NCBI GenBank assembly: GCA_024529925.1 | Contig: JAFEUB010001789.1 | Location: 157,001-221,000, forward strand | Direction of reading: 5' to 3' | Source: Ophthalmolycus amberensis | Lineage: Eukaryota; Chordata; Actinopteri; Perciformes; Zoarcidae | DNA: 64,000 nt | In this document: positions 12,501 to 24,000 of the stretch, piece by piece | Layout of the letters: each line of letters begins with the position of its first letter | How positions within the stretch are numbered: the first letter of the stretch is position 1 | Program-made: the position numbers and the translations under genes | The notes under the pieces: model-generated | Database searches by the model: none | What the model was told of the DNA's origin: nothing | Seen by the model: only the letters and a program-made list of their open reading frames with translations

Positions 12501-14861
12501 TCATATAAAAACAAAACAATAAACAAATAAATTAGATATTTCTAAAATAATTATCTGGAGGAAATGTTTAAGAACGCGGTGATTGTTTACAGTTTGTATC
12601 TGGGAGAAGAGCAGATAACTGGAATGTAGAGATGCATATGTATCCGGACACTTTGCCTACGTTTGCATTTAAATGTGAAGAGCTTCTAAATTGAGACACC
12701 AACTGTCACCAGGTGATTGACAGCGTGGAAAGCAAACAAAGAGGGAGAGAAGACACGCGAATCCTTCATTGACTAAACGGTTGGCTGGTTACACTTCATT
12801 TTGAAATCAAACCCTTCATTTTTCACATGAAACAAAAAAGACCAGCGAGCAGTAGCAACACAGCTGGTGATGCAGGTATCGGCCAAGACAGACACATATG
12901 TTTCAAACCTAAATCAATTAAGTTCCATGGAGTCAGTTTGGTGAACTTTGGTGAATTTTGACAAGCGTATTTCCATACAACTGTCAAAATGGTTGCTTTG
13001 TTTGCGTCTGCAGGTGGGCCGAGGACACGGGGGAGTTCTCTGCAGCTGCTCTAGGCGGCCAATCTGAATTAAGATTTGTAAATTTAAAAGATGGCGGCTG
13101 TGGGGATAAAGATAGGGGCGTATGGGAGAGAAGAGGACACATTAGCATAATAAGAGCCTCTTCATTTGCACACAAGGCCAAGCTATCCCCACACCACCAA
13201 CCCCACCCCCGCAGAACTCCCTCTGGTCCGTAGTCACACCCATTAAGCCTGCAAAGCCTTCATTGTCCGGCCGGGCTACGGACCTGAGGACCCCTCGCCA
13301 ACAGATTGGGCTGGGTGAAGGGTTACAGCCAGACAAAGGAGGCTCCCTCCCCCCCTCTCCTCTATTTGAAATCAATCACACTGGCTTTCACAGGCAGTGC
13401 CCCCCCTCCCTTGTCAACAGTGACAGTGGGCTTGGGCCAGCTCCCCAGCATAGTCCCCAGTGCTGAATCGTCAGTACTCCTTTCAGAGTCGAGTCCCACC
13501 CTGGACACACACTGTCTCTGACAATGTAGACTGAAATACTGAAGCTGTTGTTGGAGGAAGACCACGTACCGTTGTCTCAAACGATACGTGCTTGTTTGAA
13601 CATGTTAATGAGTCTCATGACCGTTTCCAAACTCGTTTTATGACTTCAGAAATGCATCCGAGGGAAAGAATTGGTGGTTTTCATCCAACAACAGCAACAA
13701 GAACTGGAACTCCTTCTGGTATTCAACCACAAATTGTTTGATTGGGCTGAAGGTCGAAGCAGCTTACTACAAAATGACAAATGGAGGGTTTCATTCCAAA
13801 AATGTAAGCCATCGTTAAAGGCCAAATCCATTATTTTTGTACCACATACGTTTGAGGTTTGAGTCGTTACATTTTTTTTGCAAAAGCTGCTGATGTAAAC
13901 CAATTTTTAAGAGCATCTACTGTTTGTTTATGATTTGGGGGTGAGTTCAATGTTTTGTGTTTCATTGGGTTCAAACATTCCCTCAAAATTTAATATTTTG
14001 GAATAAAACCCGAACATGAATACAGTGACAGCTGCGACAGGTTTGGCACTTGAAACACTTGATTAAATTCCTCTCTCCTTTCGCCTCCAATAACCTTCAT
14101 TTTTGTGTCATTCAGAATAATTTATAAAGGCAATCGTCTTTCTGCTGTTGATATGTACATACAATATTTTAATATTCTAATATATTCACAGGAAATCGTA
14201 AATTCAGGCACTTTGCTGCCACTACAGCCACTTCTTAGCACATGAGATCCTGAGATTTAAGACCGTTTTTTTCTTTTTTAAATAAGCAACACAAAAGTAA
14301 AATAATCTTATATAGAGAGATTTATATTTAACTATCAGTTTCTTCTTTTTTTATCATAGCAAAATAAATCTTTTTGTTTTTGTAAAAATTGTCTTCATCA
14401 CCGAGGTTTCTCGCCCTGGTTTTGGGTTGTGTGAGGAGATCATTGTCCTTCAAAGAAAGCATTTGGAGGCCTTTATGTGGACCAGGATCTTCTCCTGTTG
14501 TGTTTAGTGCCACAGTTTTCCAACTTTTCCAACTGTTCTTGGACACAGCACCAGAGCTGATAGTCCAAAGTACCGCGTTTTTTGTTTGTCCTCTTTTCTG
14601 ATACCCACGGTGAAATGTTTTTCCTCAAACCTTCACCATGTGATGAAGCCCACCGGCCTCAGTGCTCCATGTGCATACATGTGTTTATATGTGTGTGTAT
14701 ACTGTGAATGCCCACCTATATCTAAGGGCTTCGTCTGGTGCCATAATGGAGGTCCAACTTTAACTTGACGGAAATGCTTCTGCGGACCGCCAATATGGCC
14801 GCCAGTGGATGTGTTACATGTGTTCATGTCTGTAAACGTGTTGGCGCCGTCCGTTGCGAGT
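12478..14861 (-). other. fgfr4: probable fgfr4 3' UTR
   Basis: No coding signal follows the stop codon. I found no AATAAA on the minus strand between the stop and about 12500, only variants such as ATTAAA. The first pair of canonical signals is at 12495-12500 and 12478-12483, so a 3' UTR of about 2.4 kb is inferred. The stretch includes AT-rich parts and a low-repeat block at 13020-13160. An earlier end using a variant signal is possible. Confidence 0.4.
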
Positions 14862-15038
14862 CTATCGCAGCGCCGTCTTCATGTCTATCCTGGAGCGCAC
14901 GTCCTGGTAGCCCAGGAGGCAGGGGTCGGTGGACAAGGCATCGTGGGTAAAAACAGAGTCGTTGTCAGAGGAGCAGGAGCTGGACGTGTCCTCGCACGAC
15001 GGGGAGTACTGCTCGAAGGGCGTCGACAGGTCCAAGTA
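14862..15038 (-). CDS. fgfr4: fgfr4 coding exon 21: C-terminal tail and stop
   Basis: 177 bp, residues 903-960 then TAG. It opens [20 protein letters not shown]; this Tyr is the PLC-gamma docking site in FGFRs (family knowledge). [14 protein letters not shown] follows, as in FGFRs. The last about 17 residues ([17 protein letters not shown]) do not resemble mammalian FGFR4. The acceptor is CTCCCCTCAG. Confidence 0.96.
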   Translation of the reverse strand, partial: YLDLSTPFEQYSPSCEDTSSSCSSDNDSVFTHDALSTDPCLLGYQDVRSRIDMKTALR

Positions 15039-18000
15039 CTGAGGGGAGAGAGGGAGTTCAGACATTAGAGAAATGTTGGCGTCTCAAGAAACATCAAGAT
15101 GTTTGTGAAAAATAAGGCTTTCGGACTGCGAGTGAATTCGCTTTTAGTTGTTTCAGGACCACCGAATCCATTACCGAGACAAATTAAAAGCTAGAAATAT
15201 GTCTTTTGATGCATGTAAGAACCAAAAAATCCTTCACGTGAAATATTGACCAATCTGCAGGCTGCTCTGACGTTTCAGCTCTTTGGACGCTGTAGCCGAA
15301 CATTACATTTTTGTTGTTTGGAGCCTCTAAGCCCCGGATTCTGCTCGCTGTGCATTAACTCTCGGGAACTAAATACATCTGGACTGCAGATTGTGAAAGA
15401 GAGGATGTTTGTGTTAATTTCCACGAGTGCATACGTTAGGCTGTGTGCATGTGTATGTGCAGTTTCATTGGGCGGGGGGGGGGGAGTAGGTGCATGGATG
15501 TGTGTTTGAAACCCACCTCGTCAGAGATGGACAGCAGCACTTTGTCCAGCTCCTCCACCAGCTGCTTGAACGTCGGCCTCTGGGTGGGAACAGCGTGCCA
15601 GCACTCACGCATCATCATGTAGCTACAGAGGAGAGAAAAAACCCACAGCAAAGATGATTTCGACCATTTAGAAAATCGATGAGAACATTGTCAGCTTTGC
15701 AAAGTTTAAGTTTAGTTGATGGATGCAATGCTTATGTTATATATATACTACATACAGGGTTCATACACATTCTAATCAATAAAGACTTTTCAATAACTCT
15801 GAAGCACATTTTCATGATTATACAAACTTCTTTGTTTGAATTAAAAAAAAGGACAAATGATCCGAGTCTGACGTTATCCCACACAGAGAACAATGTAACG
15901 CGACAAAACTGATCCGCCGAACATTAAAGTGTTGTTTAAACAATACAGATTTTGTCACATTTTGCCACATTTGTTCTTTTACACAGGTATTTGGGAAGCC
16001 TATTTCATGACTCTTCCTATATTTATAATATATGTATATTTATTTTTCCAAAACTTCTCCAGGCTGTACAAACCCTGTATATATATATATATATACATAT
16101 AGGGAGGGGTGTTACAGCCAAAAACATACTAAAAGCATCATGAGTAAGACACTCTGGCTTACAGTTCATGTGTGCAGTTGGAGGGTTTGTCCATGCGGTG
16201 TCCTTCCTTCAGCAGCTTGAAGAGCTCCTCGACGGGGATACCAGGGTACGGGGAGCCGCCCAGCGTGAAGATCTCCCACATCAGAACCCCAAACGACCAC
16301 CTGAGCAGAGACGAGGGCATCAGGACACGCCTACTTTTGTTTACAACGATGTTCGACAAAGACAGAGCGCTTGAAGATACGACACAATTGACCCTTCGCT
16401 ACGCTCCTGACCCTGGTCGGTGCTGACCAATGCCAAAGGTCAATTCAGTTTTTTGGCCGTTCAGAGTCGATGAGTACAGTTACGTGATGCTTTGACAAGA
16501 CAGGTAACGGAAAAATAATTGTCTTTGTTATAAAGAACTAGGTGTTTCCCTGCAGGTATTTTATATACGAGAAGTTGGACTTACACGTCGCTCTGGTGTG
16601 TGTAGACTCTGTCAAACAAAGCCTCTGGTGCCATCCACTTCACCGGCAGCCGTCCCTGCAGAGCGAACACGGACAAGTTAGAGACTCGCATTCATTTATC
16701 ACAACAACTCACACGTTCTTCTGTTTCGAAAATGTTTTTCTTTTTTCCTCGTTCACAATCCTCCCTCTCCTCCCTCCTCGGAGCTACCTCCTCTTTTCTA
16801 ATTAAGTCCCATTAAGCCTGCTGCCAATCAGTGGGAAACATCAGACATCTGTCTTGAGGAGTATGAAAGCTGTGAAAGGAACCTGGCTGAGGGGCAGACA
16901 TGTTTACAAACAACCAGCTTTCACCTCTTAACAATTTAAATATCTTGACCTGAAGATATTTAATTTGTTTTATTGGATGATCTCAACATGGTACTTTTTA
17001 GGGGAAATATTCCTGTTACTTTACAGGGTCAGAGGTCAAATATAAGCACATTTTAGCTTCTCAGCTGTGTAACATTAAAAGGATAGCAGCAATATAGTTG
17101 TACTCTTACTCTCCCTACTGGAAAGCAAGTTTCCTCACTGCAAAGCTACAGGAGTGATTTCTGAATACATTCCACGACAAACTGTCGCTCACGTTTGTGG
17201 TTTTCTTGTAGTAGTCGATCTGGTGGACTCCTCTGGCCAGGCCGAAGTCAGCGATCTTCATCACGTTGTCCTCCGTCACCAGAACGTTTCTGGCTGCCAG
17301 ATCTCTGTGGATGCACTGCGGAGAGAGAAGAGAGAGAATTAAAGACTGACACAAAAGTCTCCAGATTAGAAGATTAGCATAACGTTTAAATGGCCCTGAT
17401 TAATATGCTAAGAGATTGAATGTTGCCAGTATTTTTAAACCGCTCCCCCTTTGGCAAAAGTATAAACTTACAGTCCTGGCCCAACAAGAGGGTCGAACAA
17501 AACTTTATTATCAAGTTTAGACATTCATGAAATGCACTTTTTGAAGTGAGACTTGTGGTGCGACACTTTCTCTTCTGTTCCAAGTCGCGGTTAGGAGTAT
17601 TCATGTAAAAACATGGAGTTACGGGAGGTAGAAATGATTCACTGCACATTTTCTCCAAAAATGAAAAGACTCAGGAGTCTAAAGTCAACACACAGCGGCT
17701 CATTTTAGAGAACGCATCAAATTTTAAATGTCTTTATATAGAAACCTGGGAGTTTTAAGAAAAAACAAACCCCTTGCGAGGGAAAAAAAGAAAGGCACTG
17801 TTTGCCCACATTGAATGGATATCATTAAGTTTATTTTGGTTTTCATTCGAAATAGATGTGGGATTTGTGGGGACGTGGAAAATGAACCAGGGTTGGTTTG
17901 TGGGTGTCCCCATAATGGAGGGTTAGTTTCAGGCTCCTGCATTCTTAGGAGGCCGTAGAGCCAGAAACCTGATGCCTGCACCCAGACGACGGCTCTGCTG

Positions 18001-21000
18001 CCTGTTTGCTCATAGATTTATGGCAGCGCTAAAAGGGACAAAGCCCTGCGATGGAGGGGACGGACAGATGGATGGAGAAGAGTAAACAGGACTGAAGCTG
18101 CGGCAGCTTTCTGTTTAGGAATGCCTGTCTGAGACACCGGCTGGCAGACAAAGAGACGTGTTGATAAGAAGCACACAGACAGAGTGCATGCTGGGAAAAT
18201 GAAAGGAATAGAAACATGAGGGGGCTGGGATGGGAAGAAAGAAAGAAAGAAAGGGGCAGACAGATGCAAAGACAGATCTATCTGAAGGCCAAGTGCCCCA
18301 ATCCCAAAACACAGAATTACACGAGAACTCAATCCTAATCCTAATTCCAAACTTCTGATACTACAAAGCATTTGACTATCCTGCTTTCCTTTTGTGGCTC
18401 CATTTCCCACCCAGGGATGTGGATACATTTTACTGAATTGTTGTCTGATTCCTAAACATCCCTCTTAAGTCCCTTGAGATCACCTGAAACCATAAATCAA
18501 TCGTCTGGCTCACACCAAAAGTACTACGTATTAGAAATCTCAAGTTACATTTGAGTGCTGAATATATCTGTTGGGGCTACCTAAGCATATGGATAGTGTC
18601 TACTACAATTAGCAAAGAAAACGACATGGTTTTAGTTCACATTGAAGCAACAGCAATGTATAACAAGCTTAGTCGTCTCGGGGTTCTTTTTTCAATAAAG
18701 TTTTGTCCATTAATGGGAAAGAAAACATCATAAATTCCTAGAATCTAAGATGATGTCTTCAAATATCTCTGGCTTTTTTATTTTTATTTGTCAAGCTGCT
18801 TATATGATTAAACAAATATCAATATAGTCAATTAATTACCAGTCAGTCTGTTGGTCGAATAATAGAATCTTTTCTGCACTTAAGTTTCCTCACAAGCTTC
18901 TTAACTGCCGGTGAAAATGACAGAAACTCTTTCGACACAAAGTGCCCAAAAAAAGAAATGTACCTCAAATGTATAATTATATATAAGTGTTGGAAAAATG
19001 GCCTCTTGCTTCCATGAAACATATGAAGAAAATATTTACAGCCAACACAGACTCTTTTTCTTCGACTACAAGACTCTTTAAAGTGAGCGTACCCTTTTGG
19101 AGGCCAGGTACTCCATCCCTCGGGCCACCTGGTAGGCGCAGGACAGCAGGTCTTTGAAGGTGAGCTGCTCTTCAGGCACCTTGGTCACATCAAAGGTGTA
19201 GTCCATGCCTGGGGGTCTCCGGGCCCGCAGGTACTCCCTCAGACTGCCTTTGGAGGCGTACTCCACCAGCACATACAGAGGCCCTGAGGGGGGGAACACA
19301 AACAGGATGAAGGACGGAGCTGTTTCTATTGTTGTTTTAGCCTTGAGGCTTGGGATCACCATCATTGAAAAACTAACTAAATTAGTTGTTTCTTGAGATT
19401 TACAACAATAAGCACCCTCAGTTGAAGCAGAAATGAACCAGTTTAGTTAAGATACTCACCATCCTGTGTGCAAACCCCAAGCAGGTTTATGATGTTCTTG
19501 TGTTTGTCCATGACCTTCATCAGCTCCATCTCCGAGATGAGGTCTGCCAGGTCTTTGTCTGTGGCGTCATCTTTAGGGAAAAATACATTTTGTTTAGAAG
19601 ACAGAAGACTTAGGCTGATATCGAGAGGCATTTTTGTGTTTGCATTATTTCTCTCCTACCTTTGAGCATCTTGACCGCCACAGTGGAGGCCGGATCTGAA
19701 GAGTCCTTGTTGATGCTGTAGGCATCGGCTCTGACCACCTGACCAAAGCAGCCTTCTCCTAGAGGTTTGCCCAGCGTTAAACTAGAGAGAGAAAGAGCGA
19801 AAGTTAGCGAAAATAACCATGCACAAATGACAACTGTACGAATCCATAATTTGGGGCTCTGGCTTCCTAAAGCAAAGGCTGGGTAGAGCCAAAAGCTGGC
19901 TGCCGGCTCGTTTCTTTTTTGGTCCCACAAATGAGTCCCAGAAGCCAAACTAAACTTAGTGAAGAAATACTCTCTTTGCAAGAACTTTTAAGTAAACTCT
20001 GAAGACACATTTCTTTCAAACGTGACAGCAGAGTGTAATTTCTTTGCAGATGATGGCGGACGCGATTCTAACTTGCAGATAACTTACTTCTCTCTGGGGA
20101 ACTCCCAGTCCGGGTCGTAGGGCAATTCAAACTCCATGACTCCAGCCAGCATGGGAGAGCAGCTGGACGAGAGGCGAGCCACCCTCATAAGCGACGCACT
20201 GGACTTCCCTGACGAGTTGGACTCCACCGAGTACTGAAGGAAGAGGGACAGAAAATGTTGTTAACATGAACATACAGGAAGGTCTCAAGTGTGGGCGGCT
20301 CGAAACCACTATAAACATGCTTCCTGCAAACTCAAGCATACCCTGGGGCTTTAGTCATTGTCGACTACTTCTTTAAGTTAGAGAAGACAGACTTGGAAGT
20401 TCCCATAATGCATAGCGCCCTGTACCTGTCTGCGAAGAGGAAACTTGGAGAGCTTCTGGACTGGTAGGGCGTCAAACGGCTCCCTTCTGGGGTGGACCTG
20501 CATTCGACACAACACCACGATGACGATGGCCATGATCAGAGCCAGGAAACCACAGGCGTAGATGATGATGTCAGTGTACTTTGTCTCCAAGGTCTCAATA
20601 GCGTCTGCTGCTTCCTCCTCTATAGGAAGAAAGGGACAATTTAAAAAAAGAAGATATCACTCGCTGAATCTTTTGCTGCCACACATTGTTTTTAATCCAG
20701 GTGCAGCTTTATATTTAAGTTTGGCAGCTTGGTGCAGTATTTGGCAGCAACGCAAGCATTTTTGGAAGAATTCAAAGTTTAAATAATTCTAGCAATTAAG
20801 TAAATTCTTTTCAGCTCTGATTCATGTCGCCTTCGGTTTGTTCTTTACCTGAGAGGACGCTGAGCCAGGCGGACTGGTGCGCAAATCCAATTGAATTTCC
20901 AGCCAGACAGGTGTACTCTCCTGCATCCTCCATGGTCACTTTGGACAAGTAGAGCACCTCCACCTCTGACATGTTCAGACTGCCGGTCTGCACAACACGA

Positions 21001-24000
21001 TTGCAGAAAAAGTGACATCAACAGATATTCAACAAGGATACAACTCCTTTTAAAAGTTCCACTAGAGGCTTTAACTATTGTTGCGCAAACGAATGCTACT
21101 TGTTTTTGGCACTTGTACGTCAAGAAATCATAACCATAGTAAAGCAAATTGGAGGAGATAAAGGTAAAAGATAAAGCAGGTTCCAGTCTTTTGGATATCA
21201 GAACACAGCGATAAGAACTTGAGCACACTTTAGCTAAAGTTTGACTAACCTTGAGGACCCGAACGTAGGGCGTCCCATCAGAGCCGTAGCGGCTGCCGTT
21301 CCTTTCTATGTGTTTGAGCCACTGAATGTGAGGCTGGGCGTCGCTGTAGACCTTACAGTGGAACTGGACGTCGCTGCCCACCACTGCTGTGATGTTGGCT
21401 GGTAGACCGGCCTGCAGGATGGGCCTGTGTGGGGAACGCTCTGTGTTGGGAAGAAATCAAAGAAGAGCTGAGCAAAGTGGGCGAAGATGAAAGAGAAACC
21501 AGTCAAAGCTTAAAGGATATCTGTCTATTCGGGGCCAACAGTTCAAAGATAATTTGGGGACATGGAGAAGGAGATTTAACTGATCTGCCAAGCTTGGTCT
21601 CAGAAGGCAGGGAAGACACATACAGGAAACTGGAATCATAGGGAGCTGGGGCTAAATAAATCCTGATATTTGGCCGTTTCACAGCCGCCAAACATGTCTG
21701 CTTTGTAAACAAATGTCTGCAATTGCCAAGCAGTTGTCACAGTCACATATAATGTGTTTCCATGCTGGCATACCAGAGCAGGAAATGTCATTTTTGGATG
21801 GAAATTGGTTCCACTAGCATGGCTCTTTTTCAGCTGGTCGCCGGGGCTCTCTTTGATCTGTGGTTACTCTCGCTCTCTGATCTCGTTAGATGTCTCGTTA
21901 GTCTTCTCCCCCCGTCGGCGAGGACAGAAACCGACCCCGCGGTGGACGGGCGGCGAACAAATGAACAAACAAACCGCAGCCCTCCTCGATCTCCTGTCAC
22001 AGGTCAGGTAGAAAACTGGTGTGGACGCCTGATCATCCACATCCAGCCCAGGTGCCCCTTTCCCCTTCTGCTCACCCCGCCCGCTTATCCCCTCCCTCAG
22101 ACTGGAGGCATGCCTTTTCCACAAGTGCTGACTAATGACTGTTGCTATCGCTGCCGTAAATACTGTCAGCCAGATCACAAAGGGTTTAAACTCAGATTTA
22201 AAGAATAATCTCTTATGTCTGTTTACCTGAATTCTGAAACTTAAACCAAAACCTTTTTTTATTTTCACACACTCTTGAAAATGTGTCCAGACAGCGCTAC
22301 ATCATCCGTTTCTTACCCAGGACATCGAGGACGTAGCTGTGAGCGATTGAGCCATATTTGTTCTCCACCAGGCAGGTGTAGTTTCCTCTGTCTGAAGGCA
22401 CGACGCTCTCCATCACCAGGCTCCAGTGCTGGTGTCTCAGCTAGCCAAAGAATCACGCACAAAAAATACATCAGCATGGATAGACACTCACTGAGCTTTA
22501 TAAAACTCAATATATCACTGTAAACTCTGCCGGATCATCCGAATGAAACCAGCTGTGATTAAGCTTTATTTATAATTCAGAAGATGGAACCCATCCTCAC
22601 CTTGATGCCCCCGATGCGGTGCTCTCCTCTGAATTCACGTCCATTCTTTAGCCAGCGGATGCTCGGCATGGGGCTGCCCATGGCCGGGCAACGGAACTTC
22701 ACCGTGTTGCCTGCAGGAACAGCATACAGCTTCTTCTCCATACGCTGAGTGTGAGTCCAGTAAGGACCTGTATGGACAGAGACCAACCAATGGCACGTTA
22801 GTCAGAGAGGGCTCTGATGAAGCCTGGAGGTTGAGTTGTACTAGTTCCCAAAGGAACAACAGCAACAACGTACCTCTGGAGAAGTAAACCTGGTCGTTTT
22901 CGATCTCAGCCGATGAGTCCTCCAAACCGTTGTCCTCATCATCGTCCCCCGACCCCAATGAGTCTGGAAACAAATACAGGTAACATGAAACAACACTTTT
23001 CTCGATCTTTACCGATTAATCTGCTTGTGTCATCTCAGATGTAATGTAACATAATGTGCCCAGCAAGAGTGTCTGTGAACAGGTGGTTGTTTTGTACAAG
23101 TAAATAACTTTAGGTACAACCGTGAAATGCAACACCAATTTTAAATCCCTAAAACAACTGCCTAGTTAACAGTGTTGGTGTCCTTACCCGCCACAGTGAT
23201 GGTGAAGTTCCTCACGGGCTCTTTGGTTCCCCGCAGAACACACACATAAACGCCAGAGTCCTCGTATGTCACGTCTGTGATCTCCATGATGGCTCCGCGG
23301 ATCTGGATGCGGGGCGTGGGCAGAACCCGGTGCCCCTCCTTGTACCAGTTCACCGCCATGCCGGGCCGGGTGCTCGGGTCGCAGCGCAGTTTCAGGACGT
23401 TGCCCGGCTCCAGCAGAAGACGCTCCGTGGTGTCCTCACTCAGGTCGTCAATAACATCTGTTGAAAGAAATTAACAATCGGCACAAAATTGAGTCTGTGC
23501 CCCTCGTTTTGTTTCTTTCCCTCATCTTCTATATATTCTACTCTTTCTCGCACATGTCAGCAGGTTATTTCTTCTTCTCCTCTCTGAAGTAAGTGGCCGT
23601 CCCTCTCAACTATGACCTTCAACACTTCAACTCCATTATCTCCTCTACCAACAAACACACAATGAAATTACCATGGAGACCAGGAGGCCAACCCTCCTCC
23701 ACACACCCCTTCTCCTCCTCTTCATCTTTTTGTTCTCCTGTGGATTATTGTGGGACTGAGAGCAATCTAGCTAACACTGCAAACTCCCCCCCCCCCCCCC
23801 CCCCCAAAACAGAAAGAAGAAGAAGAAAAGAGAAGGAAGAAGAGAAGCTGAAGCTAATGAACATGTTGCAGCGTGACAGTGGACGGAAAGTAAATCTGAG
23901 GGGCGGTGAAGGTTCACTGGAGATCTAAGTGAGCGACGGGAGGAGAGAAGTCCATTCCAGCCTGGGGAGGACGAGCCCACACAGATGGCCGCCATACTAT

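Noticed and set aside
21864..22268. 134-codon open frame in the D2-D3 intron, same strand as fgfr4
   Set aside because: No Ig features, no usable splice context, and the exons on either side join perfectly without it.
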